Positions 13,001-22,900 of a stretch of DNA of 57,786 nucleotides are shown piece by piece. Under the pieces are notes generated by a model that saw nothing but the letters and a program-made list of their open reading frames with translations, ran no database searches and was not told the DNA's origin. A program made the translations under genes and the position numbers. The DNA comes from Planctomycetes bacterium ADurb.Bin069 (GTDB lineage: Bacteria > Planctomycetota > UBA8108 > UBA8890 > UBA8898): the NCBI GenBank assembly GCA_002070955.1, contig MWEK01000028.1:1-57786 (forward strand), given 5' to 3'. How positions within the stretch are numbered: the first letter of the stretch is position 1; every line of letters starts with the position of its first letter.

Positions 13001-15309
13001 GGCCGGGCGAGACCGAGTTCTCCTTGCGCGCGACCCTGCCGGCGAACGCGACGGCGCACACGGACGCGGGGTTGGTTCAAGGCGGCACCTATGCCTATCG
13101 CCTCCGGGCGTTCAACGCCTACGGATACTCCAACTGGTCCAACGAGATCAGCCAGACGGCGGGCACGATCCCGCTGCCGCCCACGAATCTCGCCGTAACC
13201 GCCTTCGATCTCGACTCGATCGCGCTCGTGTGGGAGGACAACTCGACGGATGAAATCGGGTTCGAGGTGCATCGGCGCGGGCCGGGCGAGACGGTTTTCA
13301 GCCTGCTCCATACCACGGGCCCGAACCAGACCGCGTATCTCGATGACACCCCGCCGCTGCAGTCCGGCATGCTCTACGCCTACCGCGTCCGAGCGGTGGG
13401 GACGGGCGGCGCTTCGGACTGGAGCAACGAGGTCGTCCAGGAGACCGGCGAACTGCCGGCGGCGCCCAGCGAGCTGCGCGTCGCCTCCTTCGGCCTGGAC
13501 TTCATCAGGCTGGCCTGGACCGACAACGCCTACAACGAGACGCATTACGCCGTCGAGCTTCAGTACCCTCCGGGCGCGCCGTGGCAGCCGCGCGCGTTGC
13601 TCGCCGCGAACACCACCGCCTACCTGGACGAGGACTTGGAGCCGGGAACCTACACCTACCGCGTCCGAGCGCAGAACGCCTCGGGGGCCTCCGAGTGGGT
13701 CGGCCCGATCGTCCAGACGACGGCCAGCCTGCCCGCCGCGCCGTCGGATCTTTCCGCCGCCAACGCCGGTTTGGACTGGATCCGGCTCACGTGGATCGAC
13801 GCCGACGAGTTCGAAACCGGCTTCGAGATCGAGCGGCGCGGGGCAGAAGGGGGGTTCCAGCCCGTGGCGACGGCGGAGGCGAATGCAACCGCGTTCACGG
13901 ATACGGGACTCGCCCCCGATACGCCTTACTGGTATCGCGTGCGCGCCGTCAATCCCTACGGCGCCTCGCCGTGGTCCGAGACCGCCGAGGGGCGCACCGG
14001 CCTTCTGCCCGCCGCTCCCGAGAACCTTCGCGTCATCGCCGTCACGCTCGACGCGCTCACGCTGCTCTGGAACGACCTCGCGGACAACGAGACCGGGTTC
14101 GAGCTCCAGCGCCGGCCGCTGGGCGGTTCCTGGGAGACCCTGGCGCTCCTGGCGGCGGACATCACGCTCGTCGTGGACGACGGGCTTCCGCCGGGAACGA
14201 CATTCCAGTACCGCCTGCGCGCGGTGAACCAGTACGGGCCATCGGCGTGGAGCAACGAGGCGACGGGCAGGACGGGATCCCTGCCCGCCGCGCCGGCGGA
14301 TCTCCAGGTCGCCGAAATCGGCCTCGATTATCTCGTCCTCGTCTGGCAGGATCGGTCCGATGACGAGATCGCCTTCGAGATCGAGCGGCGCGCGGGCGCG
14401 GAAGGCGCCTGGCAAACCGCGGGGACCACCGGCCCCGACTCCACCACCTTCCTGGATCAGAACCTTCCGGGGGGCACGGACTTCGTCTACCGCGTGCGGG
14501 CGCGCAACGGCTTCGGATATTCGGACTACTCCGGCGAGGCGGCCGCCCGGACCGGGACGATCCCGGCGCCGCCGTCGGCCCTCAGGGAGACCGCCTGGAG
14601 CGCCGCCTCCATCGCCCTCGCCTGGGATGACAACTCCGATGACGAAACCGGGTTCGAGATCCGGCGCCGGCGCGGGCCGGAGGGGCCCTTCGCCATCGTC
14701 GCCACCGTGCCCGCCGGCGCGACTTCCTGGACCGATGCCGACGTGACCGCCGGCGGGATCTACACCTACCACGTCTACGCCTTCAACGCCTTCGGGAACG
14801 CCGGCGCGGCGGAACCCTTGACAACCTGCGCCGGGATCAAGCTTCTCGCGATCTCCCGCCGCACCGGCAGCATCGACGGCGGCGAGGCGATCACGCTGAA
14901 CGGCATCCACTTCCGCGCGGAAACCGCCGTGCGCTTCGGCGATGTCCCCCTGGCCGGCGCGACGTATGTCGACGGCGGCACCATCGCGGGCGCGGTTCCG
15001 CCGGGGCGGCGCGTGGGACCCGTCGACGTCGCCGTCGCCGACGGCGTCTACGGCGATGCGCTTCCGGCGGGCTTCCGGTACGTGCTGAATCTGCGGCGCG
15101 GCGATGCCAACGGCAACAACCTGATCACCATCGCCGATGCGGTCGCGCTCCTGGACCATCTCTTCAGGAGCGGCCCCGCGCCTTACTGCCCGGCCCTCGC
15201 GGATGCCGACGGCGACCACAAGCTGACCATCGGCGATGCGGTCTTTCTCCTGGCATACATCTTTCACCGGGGGCCGGCGCCGGAATCTCCGCGGGTGGAT
15301 TGCGAATAG
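7060..15309 (+). CDS. Giant secreted protein: LTD, CotH-kinase-like, beta-helix, 7x FN3, IPT, dockerin
   Basis: 2749 residues with AAGGGAG upstream of the start and an alanine-rich signal peptide. Approximate order: lamin-tail domain 42-170; a beta-sandwich module (WRYFKG, FGYGDDDDAT, YIRR) at 207-380 and again at 387-560; lamin-tail domains 567-690 and 700-850; an anchor-type beta domain 857-973; a CotH-kinase-like domain ~977-1280 (LRYRGE, MKRVNL, IPWDVDDSW); a third beta-sandwich module 1320-1493; a parallel beta-helix 1570-1940; seven fibronectin type III repeats 1940-2590; an IPT domain; and a dockerin 2678-2747 (GDANGNN, IADAVALL, DADGDHK). CotH domains of spore-coat and secreted proteins phosphorylate proteins; the substrate here is unknown. 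The gene is intact despite its size. Confidence 0.88.
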   Translation: MKRSPYRSAACRHTRAARRGLRARMACAALLAGAALRGAPADVCVNEIHYRPAGDDQALEFVELHNAGGAAVDLSGWSFTGGIAFVVPAGTWLERGGYLAVVKDPAVARAVYGADVPMTGGYTGSLSDGGECIRLVDGAGRLVEEVCWRDRAPWPAAADGRGASLEKRRPDAEADWPDNWTASLVINGTPGAINSCWRANQETRFIPLGAEWRYFKGITDPPLDWAELGFDDSAWSVGPAGFGYGDDDDATVLDDMQFINGVQPGYSTLYIRRTFTAALTSYVQLFLEVSYDDGFAAYLNGNQILRRCAPQTAGGWIPSDTLATCGHEAVGHQLFDVSNALQYLVQGENVLAFVGLNLTLNSTDFSLSPGFFGVRDVAGIDEAMGTLIAEQAIPWGAIWRYAKGTEAPPPDWQLADFDDSEWLEGPAGFGYGNDDDATILDDMQGSYTTVYIRRLFDLGGGADSIRRISLHIDYDDGFVAYLNGVEVARSANVTGYPPSHRAVTTTNHEPGVPEEFDLSAGIDLLVDGPNCLAIHGINYTLGSTDLSLHPELAILRLVGANPRALTCPVKVNEVAPTTGAEEGWIELFNPGPAPWDLSGYRLATSARDTQFYALPEGAVVAPGGFAVIERADFGAPIPAAGAIILSDPEGIILVDARPYDVDPDSGGAAARHPDGRGGLDVVLAPTKGAPNEAPPAWGIVINEIMYHPAAPPGAVESEWIELLNAGAEPVDLTGWRFTRGIDYALPPGTIVPAGHYLVVARDPARVQSDYGITGVIGGYASGLKNGDEKIVLRDHLGNVADEVHYADDGEWPKAADGTGPSLELVNPGYDKRSGQAWAAGAGAGTPGAANSAFSADAKPLIRAARHRPAVPTSRDVVTIACEVTCPTAAVDAVELAWRIDGAAEFTVVPMFDDGLHGDGAALDGVYAAQIGPFPHGTIVCFAAAAWSATGRWRVVPAAWETDPSVTMLFQVHDNLPEWDGPTYRIIMTQARRTALQTRDIYSDALLDATFICGDRILYNAGLRYRGELSRERDPKGYRLNFSNDKQFLGMKRVNLIGYLPETQHLGMTLFRSSDVPAPRSRMVRLVFNGQITNRYGHVEAVHNQFIARRFKGDDEGNLYRGVEAANLDYRGPDKESYRPHYHKRTKVELDDYTDVIDLCEAFANTPDAAFTAAIRARIDAEEWARFFAVHAAIATHTGGVASDNGNDFYLYRRPSDNRFVLIPWDVDDSWQVADSQERLFRPSLPAIQRFLMHPDFTLLYYAALRDLLEVHFSAEAATARIDRIAPYVPSARAADLRAYAGARRAFMAAQVPTTFQAAMASQGFVRHDDLWRYWKGTEEPSEGTLLWTTLDFDDSAWLEGPGGFGYGDNDDNTILTDMINRYSTVYIRRVFAVEDPAEIDNLVLSVVFDDGFIAYLNGVEIGRANAPGAPGAFVPATGLATRACEPDAPVSIPIPDPAALLVPGDNVLAVQGFNASLSSSDFSLAPSLSLGAVMGEGCPGTQYVAGAEVLVEGVVSVADTRYLQLNGVDAPYDYITGRFSLQVPVTPGVMTVTVRALRPNRSVCASKTFSVVGVSPIGGTLSAATALDAARSPYYLDGTLTVPAGITLSIGPGVEFIIGPRSLFWIEGCLQAAGTQTHPIRFNRRPCTDYWGALYFSSTRQDNRLVWCNFTYGRATGGASAVVTARSSKILIDNCLISHVYQGEGINASSSAMEVRNTEICYTGEGEFGSFDGVSMDGCNPAVLEYSHIHHLYGKADMADINNSRPGYVRYCQLHNGSDDGIDVDRGSIVAIGNRIWSHGDQAMSLIGPYKSTVEDNVIYACTYGIALKDNQKATINHNTIVDCRTAGLRLYEKHPGYGGGHATVLNSIIQFNGAAYTMDAVSSATFDHCDVQLTPPPPGEGNFNADPLFVNRAGRNYALTAASPCIGTGQNGSDIGAIPYAVVPVAPANLRVVGSTPTSIALAWTDASVNEQGFELYRRGPGETEFSLRATLPANATAHTDAGLVQGGTYAYRLRAFNAYGYSNWSNEISQTAGTIPLPPTNLAVTAFDLDSIALVWEDNSTDEIGFEVHRRGPGETVFSLLHTTGPNQTAYLDDTPPLQSGMLYAYRVRAVGTGGASDWSNEVVQETGELPAAPSELRVASFGLDFIRLAWTDNAYNETHYAVELQYPPGAPWQPRALLAANTTAYLDEDLEPGTYTYRVRAQNASGASEWVGPIVQTTASLPAAPSDLSAANAGLDWIRLTWIDADEFETGFEIERRGAEGGFQPVATAEANATAFTDTGLAPDTPYWYRVRAVNPYGASPWSETAEGRTGLLPAAPENLRVIAVTLDALTLLWNDLADNETGFELQRRPLGGSWETLALLAADITLVVDDGLPPGTTFQYRLRAVNQYGPSAWSNEATGRTGSLPAAPADLQVAEIGLDYLVLVWQDRSDDEIAFEIERRAGAEGAWQTAGTTGPDSTTFLDQNLPGGTDFVYRVRARNGFGYSDYSGEAAARTGTIPAPPSALRETAWSAASIALAWDDNSDDETGFEIRRRRGPEGPFAIVATVPAGATSWTDADVTAGGIYTYHVYAFNAFGNAGAAEPLTTCAGIKLLAISRRTGSIDGGEAITLNGIHFRAETAVRFGDVPLAGATYVDGGTIAGAVPPGRRVGPVDVAVADGVYGDALPAGFRYVLNLRRGDANGNNLITIADAVALLDHLFRSGPAPYCPALADADGDHKLTIGDAVFLLAYIFHRGPAPESPRVDCE

Positions 15310-15352
15310 GACGAGCGGCGGCGCGGGAGCCGCCGGGCAAGGAGCACACGAA

Positions 15353-18300
15353 ATGACGGGCATGCGCCGCAGCGGGCTGCGTCTGGCGGCGATTCTCGGC
15401 CTCGCGAGCGCCGGCGCGTTCGCCGCCGATCCGCCGCCGCGCGTGGTGATCAACGAGATCATGTACCACCCCGCCGACCCCAATCCTCTCGCCGAGTTCG
15501 TCGAGCTTCACAACGCCGAAGCCGTGCCGGTCGATCTGTCGGGCTGGCGTTTCGCCGAGGGCATTGCCTTCACCTTCCCCGAAGGCGCCGTCATTCTGCC
15601 CGGAGGCTATCTCGTCCTCTGCGCGGATCAGGACATCTTCGACGCCGTTTACGGCGCGGGGCTTCCCGTCGCGGGCCGGTACGATGGCAGGCTGAGCAAC
15701 AGCGGAGAGGAGCTTCTGCTTCTCGACGCCTCCGGCCGCAAGGTGCAGGAGATCCACTATCTCGACGAGCTGCCGTGGCCGCCCGAGGCCGACGGCCTCG
15801 GACCGAGCCTCGAACTGGTCGATCCCGCCCTCGACGTCGATGACCCCTACAGTTGGAAGGCCGCCGCCGGCGGGCCGACGCCGGGCCGCGTCAACTCGGC
15901 GGCCGGCCAGCGGCTCCCCCTGAGCATGGCCGACGCCCATCACGCGCCGGACAAGCCGCAGCCCGGCGCCGAGGTCGCGATCACCGTCCGCGTCAACCAC
16001 ACGGCGCCCGTCGCCGCGGTGGACCTCATGTACGAGGCGCTGGGGCCGAACGACAACGCGGGAACGGTCTTTCAGATCCCAATGCGCGATGACGGCGTGG
16101 ATCCCGACGCGGCCGCCGGAGACGATATCTGGTCCTGCCGGCTGCCGGGACTGCCGGCCATGACGCTGGTCAGGTACACGTTTCTTGCCCGAGACGCCGG
16201 CGGCGTCACCGCCGTGTTTCCGCATCCGGGAGCCGCCACGCCGAACCGCGCCTACTTCGTCGCGGACTACGTCGTGCCCGACGCCATCAACCTGTGGTGG
16301 ATCGTCATGACTCCTCGGGCCCTGGCCGACCTCAACTCGCACGTGTTCACCAACGAGCTGGAGCCGGCCGCCTTCGTGTCGGACACCGGCAAGGTCTACG
16401 ATCGCATCGGCATCCGTTATCGCGGCTACTGGGCCCGCCACTACGCCAAGAAATCCTGGAAGCTGGTCTTCAACGGCGACCGGCTTTTCCGAGGCCGGAA
16501 GCGGATCAACCTCAATGCCACCATGTACGATCCGGCCGGCTTTCGCGAGCATTTCGCCTACCAGCTTTTCAAGGATCTGGGAGCGCTGTACTGCGACACG
16601 GAGATGGTGCGCGTCCACTGCAACCGGCCCATCGGCTCCCACAACCCCTTTCTCGGCCTCTTCACCGCCATCGAGCAGGTGGACGCCCGTTGGGCGCGGC
16701 GCCGGAATCGAGACGGGGCGGCGGTTTACAAATCCGACAGCAACTCGATCCCCAATTCGGGCGATGAACGCTATGAGCCCGACCCGGCCGTTTACGCCCT
16801 CCACTACAATAAGGCGACCCGCGAGAGCGAACCCTGGGACGACTTCATCGACTTCACGCGCGATCTGGACGAACTCTTCGGAGCCGATGAAGCCGCCGTG
16901 AAGGCCTTCTTCGAGGCCCGCGTCAACCTGGCGGGCTTCTACCGGTGGATGGTGGCCAATGCCTGCATGCAGAACTGGGACGCCTTCAACAAGAACCACT
17001 TCATGGTGTTCGACGAGGCCGGCTCCGGGAAATGGGAGATGGCGCCGTGGGATTGCGATCGGGTCCTGGGCGACATGTGGGGCGCGGACGGCTACGGCGA
17101 GTACAAGCTGACGCCTTTCCTCGGCCGGCGGCACGATCCGGGGACGACGGGTTGGAACCGCGTGATCGACCGGTTCTTCGCGGTGGAGGAATTCCGGACC
17201 GAGTTCCTGCGGCAGCTCGGCGAAGCCCTCGCGACCGATTTCACCGAGGAGCGCTGGCTGCCGCGCATCGACGCGCAGGCGGCGGCCGCCGCCGCGGCTT
17301 CCAGCCTCGACGATCTGAAGTGGGGCGGCAATTGGACCGCGGGCGTCGCTCAGATGCGGCAGTACGTGACAAACCGGCGCAACTGGCTGCTCCAGACCTT
17401 CTTTCCGGGGACGCCCCCGGAAACGCCCGTCAACGCGGCGCCCGCCGATAACAGCGTCGTATGGCGCCTGCCCTTCACGCTCTCGGCTTCGCCCTTCGCC
17501 CATCCTGAAAGCGGCGCGACCCACTACTCGAGCCGCTGGCAGATCGCCCGGGAAACGGATGACTGGCAGGATGCCGCCGTCGACATCGTCTCGGAGACCG
17601 CGCGCACCTCCCTCACCGTCACGCTGCCCGTCTTCGCGGCCGGCGCGCGCTGGAAGTGGCGCGTGGCCTACACCGCCTTCGGCCGGGGCCCGTCGGCGTG
17701 GTCGGCGCCGACGACCTTCGTTCTGGCGGACCTGGGCTACGTGAACTCGCCGCTCAGCCTGGCAGGCGCCGCCAACGTCGATGTCGTCCTCAACGCGGGC
17801 GACGCCTCGAACGATCCCTTCGACAACGCGGCGCTCTTTCTCATCGAGGATGGGTATCTGGGCGGGCGCGGCCTGCCCACTTCGCGGCTGATCGGCGATT
17901 TCGTGCTGAACGATTACAGCGGCCCGAACGCCGTGCGCTGCAATCGGCGGGGCGCGTACCGCTACGACATCGCGATCCCGGTGCCCCCCGCCAGGTACCT
18001 AGGGCTGGAGTTCCTCGCCGCCGCATCCCCGGGGGATGCGAGAGTGCAGGTCAGGCTCGCCTATCAGGACGGCTCCACGGCGGACGGCGCCGTCCAAACC
18101 GATGACTGGTGCGACGACACGCCGGAACGGGGGATCGGCGGCCCCATGACGGAGAACCTGCGGCAGGCCATCGACGGCATGGACCGCTACGGCCCCGACG
18201 GCATCGAGCGCATCGGCGACGTGGGGCTTTTCGTGTGCCACGTGCCGGCGAATCCCGACAAGGTGCTCCAGTCGGTGACGCTCCTGCCCAACGGCGCGCA

Positions 18301-19876
18301 AAGCTGGTGGTTCAACAGCGATTTCACCCAGTGGAACCTCATGGCCCTCAACGGCGCGGCCGTGGTCTCCACGGTGAACTTCGAGGCGGCCCCCGCCGCG
18401 GGGCCCGCGCCCCTCGCGGTGGCCTTCACGAACCGGTCCTACGGAAGCGACCTGACCGGTTTCCTTTGGTCCTTCGGCGACGGCCGGACCAGCACCGAGG
18501 TCTCGCCCGCGCACAGCTACGACGCCCCGGGCAGATTCACGGTGACCTTGACGGCGCAGCGGTCGGCCGGCGGGCCGCTCGTCGCGGAGAAGCGCGATCT
18601 GGTTCTGGTCGATGCTCCCATCGCCGTGGATTTCGCGGCGGTCCCGTCCGGCGGCGAAACGCCGCTTTCGGTGGCCTTCACGAATCAATCCACCGGCGCG
18701 TCGATTCAGAGCTACCGCTGGGAATTCGGCGACGGCGCCGCCAGCGACCTGCGGCACCCGATCCATGTCTACACGGCGCCCGGAGTCTATACGGTCGCCC
18801 TCACGGCCTTCGGGTACGGCGCCGTCGAACGCCGGGAAAAAACCGAATTCATCCGGGTCTTCGAACCTTCGCACGCCGATTTCGCCGCCGACGCCCGCGC
18901 GGGAGCCGCGCCCTTCACCGTTCACTTCACGAATCTCTCCCAAGGAGAGAACATCGCTGGTTTCCTCTGGGATTTCGGCGACGGCGAGGCGAGCCTGGAG
19001 CGCGAACCGGTCCATCGGTACGCAACACGCGGCTCCTACGCGGTCCAACTGACGGCTTTCACGAAATTCGGAGACGACCTGGTCGTCCGCAAAGCCGACT
19101 ACATCGTCGCTGAAGACCTCGCCGTGGACTTCGGCGCCGAGCCCGCGGCGGGCGAGGCGCCCCTGGACGTCGCCTTCACGGTGCGGTCCTCCGGCGTCGA
19201 TGTCCTGGCGTATGCGTGGGACTTCGGCGACGGCGCCGCCAGCACCGCCCGCGATCCGGTCCATACCTACCAGGCCGCGGGAGTCTACGATGTCACCCTC
19301 GAGGTCTTCGGGGCGGCGGCGCGGTCCGCGACGCGGGCGGAGGGCCTCGTTCAGGTCTTAACGCCCCTCGCCGTCGACTTCACCGCGGCGCCCCGCGAGG
19401 GCGCCCTCCCCCTCGCCGTCGAGTTCACGCCCCTGGTGAGCGGCCCGGCGGTGGAGCGTCTGCAATGGGATTTCGGCGACGGGTCCCAGAGCGCGGAGGC
19501 CAACCCGACGCACGCCTACCGCGCGGCGGGCGCCTACACGGTGAGCCTCACGGCCGCGGCCGAGGGACGGGAGAAGACCGCGATCAAACCCGCGTACATC
19601 GTCGTCCGCTTTCCGCCGGTATTTCTCCGCGGCGATCCCAACGAGGACGGCCGCGTGGATCTCTCCGATGCGGTTTCGATCCTGCGCATGCTGTTCGGCG
19701 GCCGGGCGCTTCCTGCCTGCGAAGACCGCCTGGATGCAAACGACGACGGGCAACTCTCTATCGCCGATGCGATCCACGTGCTCGCCTATCTCTTTGCCGG
19801 CGGCCCGGCGCCGCCGGCTCCGTTCCCCGTCGAGGGGCTGGACGCCACTGAGGACGCGCTTCGCTGCGATGGATAA
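15353..19876 (+). CDS. Secreted LTD-CotH protein with five PKD repeats and a dockerin
   Basis: 1507 residues. The start at 15353 follows AAGGAG by 8 nt; the in-frame sequence upstream overlaps the previous gene and is not used. A signal peptide (LRLAAILGLASAGAFA) precedes a lamin-tail domain (~29-180), a linker beta domain, a CotH-kinase-like domain (~309-680; IGIRYRGYW, RKRINLN, MAPWDCDRVLG), an FN3-like domain, a carbohydrate-binding-like beta domain (~796-1005), five PKD repeats with the WDFGDG signature (~1005-1420) and a dockerin (1421-1507). It is 43 nt downstream of the preceding giant gene with no promoter visible between them, so co-transcription is likely. Unlike its neighbours it lacks a beta-helix. 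Confidence 0.88.
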   Translation: MTGMRRSGLRLAAILGLASAGAFAADPPPRVVINEIMYHPADPNPLAEFVELHNAEAVPVDLSGWRFAEGIAFTFPEGAVILPGGYLVLCADQDIFDAVYGAGLPVAGRYDGRLSNSGEELLLLDASGRKVQEIHYLDELPWPPEADGLGPSLELVDPALDVDDPYSWKAAAGGPTPGRVNSAAGQRLPLSMADAHHAPDKPQPGAEVAITVRVNHTAPVAAVDLMYEALGPNDNAGTVFQIPMRDDGVDPDAAAGDDIWSCRLPGLPAMTLVRYTFLARDAGGVTAVFPHPGAATPNRAYFVADYVVPDAINLWWIVMTPRALADLNSHVFTNELEPAAFVSDTGKVYDRIGIRYRGYWARHYAKKSWKLVFNGDRLFRGRKRINLNATMYDPAGFREHFAYQLFKDLGALYCDTEMVRVHCNRPIGSHNPFLGLFTAIEQVDARWARRRNRDGAAVYKSDSNSIPNSGDERYEPDPAVYALHYNKATRESEPWDDFIDFTRDLDELFGADEAAVKAFFEARVNLAGFYRWMVANACMQNWDAFNKNHFMVFDEAGSGKWEMAPWDCDRVLGDMWGADGYGEYKLTPFLGRRHDPGTTGWNRVIDRFFAVEEFRTEFLRQLGEALATDFTEERWLPRIDAQAAAAAAASSLDDLKWGGNWTAGVAQMRQYVTNRRNWLLQTFFPGTPPETPVNAAPADNSVVWRLPFTLSASPFAHPESGATHYSSRWQIARETDDWQDAAVDIVSETARTSLTVTLPVFAAGARWKWRVAYTAFGRGPSAWSAPTTFVLADLGYVNSPLSLAGAANVDVVLNAGDASNDPFDNAALFLIEDGYLGGRGLPTSRLIGDFVLNDYSGPNAVRCNRRGAYRYDIAIPVPPARYLGLEFLAAASPGDARVQVRLAYQDGSTADGAVQTDDWCDDTPERGIGGPMTENLRQAIDGMDRYGPDGIERIGDVGLFVCHVPANPDKVLQSVTLLPNGAQSWWFNSDFTQWNLMALNGAAVVSTVNFEAAPAAGPAPLAVAFTNRSYGSDLTGFLWSFGDGRTSTEVSPAHSYDAPGRFTVTLTAQRSAGGPLVAEKRDLVLVDAPIAVDFAAVPSGGETPLSVAFTNQSTGASIQSYRWEFGDGAASDLRHPIHVYTAPGVYTVALTAFGYGAVERREKTEFIRVFEPSHADFAADARAGAAPFTVHFTNLSQGENIAGFLWDFGDGEASLEREPVHRYATRGSYAVQLTAFTKFGDDLVVRKADYIVAEDLAVDFGAEPAAGEAPLDVAFTVRSSGVDVLAYAWDFGDGAASTARDPVHTYQAAGVYDVTLEVFGAAARSATRAEGLVQVLTPLAVDFTAAPREGALPLAVEFTPLVSGPAVERLQWDFGDGSQSAEANPTHAYRAAGAYTVSLTAAAEGREKTAIKPAYIVVRFPPVFLRGDPNEDGRVDLSDAVSILRMLFGGRALPACEDRLDANDDGQLSIADAIHVLAYLFAGGPAPPAPFPVEGLDATEDALRCDG

Positions 19877-19914
19877 CGCCGCCGCGCCGGGGCGGCTCCG
19901 GAAGGAGTAGTGAC

Positions 19915-22900
19915 ATGAATCGCATGTGCCTGTTTGTCGCGCTGTGCGCCCTCAACCTTCAGGGGAGCGATTTCGATGTTCTCGTGAGCGAGATTCACTA
20001 CAATCCCCTGGGGAGCGACGACCGCGGCGAGTTCCTCGAACTTTTCAACCGAGGGCCGACGCGCGTCGATCTCTCGGGCTGGTACTTCGAGGCCGGCGTG
20101 GACTTCACGTTCCCCGCGGGCGCGGTCCTCGATCCGGGCCGCCGCTTGGTCGTGGCCGGCGATCCGGCTTTTCTCGCGGCGCAGGGGGTCGCGGACGTGT
20201 ACGGCCCCTGGGCGGGCAGGCTCGACAACGACGGCGAGCTCATCATCCTCAACCGCGCCGACGGCATGCAGATTGATTTGGTCTCCTACGGCGACGGCGG
20301 GCTGTGGCCGAGCCTTCCCGACGGGAACGGTCCTTCGCTGGAACTCGGCGATCCGAACGCCGACAACGAACTGGCCGAGGCCTGGCACGCGAGCGCCGTC
20401 GTCGGCGGGACGCCGGGGTGTGAAAACGGCCCCCCCGCGCCGCCTTCCGCCGTCCGCATCAACGAAATCGGAACGGCGCCGGGCGCCGGCTGGGTCGAGC
20501 TCTTCAACACGGGCGGCGCGCCGGTCGCGCTCGGGGGCTGCACGGTCGCTCGGGCGAACGTCCCCGGCGCCAGAACCGTGCTTCCGGAGACCGTGATCGC
20601 GGACCGCGCCGTCTTCCCCTTGACTTTCGAGGTTCGGCCGGGCACCGACCGCTATCTTTTGCTGGGGCCCGACGGAGCGACTCTGCTTGACTGCATCGAG
20701 CTGCGGCTGCCGCCCGGAACGGAAAGCTCGGGCCGCTTTCCCGACGGCGACGACGAGGTCTACGCCTTTGCGACCGCCTCGCTCGGACTGCCGAACGCGT
20801 CGCCCGTCAACGATGATGTGTATATCAGCGAGATCATGTACCGGCCCATGTCGATCGGATCGCCCCCGGTCGAGCCGCTGGGGCTGGAATACATCGGCAT
20901 CGCCAACCGCGGGACTTTCGCCGTCGATCTGACGGGCTGGCGGTTCACCCGAGGCGTCGACTTCACTTTTCCCGAAGGCGTGGTCCTGATGCCCGGGGCC
21001 GAGCTGATCGTGGCGAGCAACGTCGAAATGCTGCAGGCGGCCCACCCCGGCCTCAGCGACGTGATCGGCCAGTGGACGGGCAAGCTGCGCAACTCGGCGG
21101 AGAAAATCGTTCTGCGCGACGCGCGCGGAAACCTCATCAACCGCGTCCGATACGCCGACGACGGGCCGTGGCCGCGGGAAGCCGACGGCGGGGACGCGGC
21201 GCTTTGCCTGAAGACCAGCCACCGCGCCATCGACAACGGCTACGGCCAGGCATGGGAGGCCGTCCCGGGCGGCACTCCCGGAATACCGCCATCCGACGCC
21301 GCCGTTGCGCCGCTTGTCGTCGATGTCGCCCACGATCCGCCGGTGCCCCGCTCGAGCGATCGGGTCGCCGTCACCTGCCGCGTCATGGACTCGGACGCCG
21401 TGACCTCCGTGACGCTCCAGTACCGCATCGACGGCGGCGGCTCCTACTCCATCGCCATGCGGGACGATGGAACGGGACCCGACGCCGTTCCCGGCGACGG
21501 CCGCTGGGCCGCCGAGATCGGTCCCTTCGCCGCCGGCGCCGTCGTCGCGTTCCATATCGTCGCCGTCGATGCGACGGCGCGCACCACCGACGCGCCCGGC
21601 GCCGGCAAGGATTTCCTCTTCGCCTGCGACAACGCGGCGCCCCCCGCAAACGGATCGCGGCACTGCCGGATCATCTGCACCCAGGCCACCTGGAACCTCT
21701 TGAACGCCGACATCTGGAGCAACGAGCTCCGCGACGCCACCCTGATCGGCGCCGAGAAAGAGGTCCGGTACAACGTCGGCATCCGGTTCCGCGGCTCGAG
21801 CTCGCGCCGCCTCAATCCCAAGAGCTACCGCGTGAACGTCCCAAACGCCGACCCGTACCTGGGTTTCAAACGCATCAACCTGAACTGCCTCAACATGCAG
21901 AGCCAGCTCCTGGCGACGGATTTCTTCCGCCGCGCCGGTCTGCCGTGCAGCCTCGGCTGGGCCGTCAACTTCTGGATGCGGGGCGCGTGGAATCAACGCT
22001 ATATCTGGCTGGAGGCCGTGGACAAGGAGTTCCTCACCCGGTGCTTCGGCGGCGCCAATGACGGCGGCATCCTCTACCGCGGGTGGGAGAGCGACGAGCT
22101 GTATCGCTCCGCGGGTTTCACCTACTACGGCGAGGATCCCGAGAGCTACCGGCCGCTTTACGAGAACGTGACCGGAGACTGGGATCACGACGACTACCGG
22201 GAGGTCATCGCCCTGTGCAAGGTCTTCGCGCCGGAGTTCACCTCCGATGCGGACTTCGCCGCCGCCGTGGAAGCGAAGGTGGACGTCCGGCAGTGGCTGC
22301 TTTTCTTCGCCGCGCAGGCCTGCATCAGCAACAACGAGGCGGGCATCTCCACCGATCGCGGCGATGACTTCTTCTTCTACCTGCGGCCGAACGACGGCCG
22401 CGCCGTTCTCATCCCCTGGGATTTCGATTCGTGCTTCTCCTCGGCGACCGAGAGGCTCTTCCGGCCCACGGTGGCGGCGATCAACCGCTTCCTGACCCAT
22501 CCCGCCTTCGCGCCGCGGTTCTACGAGGAGCTCGAGAAGCTGGCGACGGGGCCTTTCTCCCACCTGGAAAACCGGCGGCGCGGGGGGCTGATCGCCGGCA
22601 TGTACCCTGCCGCCACCTGGGACGGCATCGAGTCCTTCATGACCCGGCGCCTGGGCTACATCCGCGATTGCATCCCGACCGCGCTGCGAGGCGGAATCGC
22701 GGAGATCGGCGAACCCATGCTCATCGCCCAGGGCGATTTGTGGCGGTATTTCAAGGGAACCGAGAATCCCAGCGGCGGCGATTTGAGCTGGACCGCCCTC
22801 GATTTCGATGACAGCGAGTGGCTCGAGGGCCCGAGCGGCTTCGGCTACGAGGATCTCGACGATGCCACCGTCCTCGACGATATGCGGGGCCGCTATTCCA

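Noticed and set aside
12889..19600. Regularly spaced repeats suggesting a CRISPR or satellite array
   Set aside because: The periodicity is that of FN3 and PKD protein repeats (about 200-280 bp, diverged at DNA level) within open genes; there are no short identical repeats with unique spacers.
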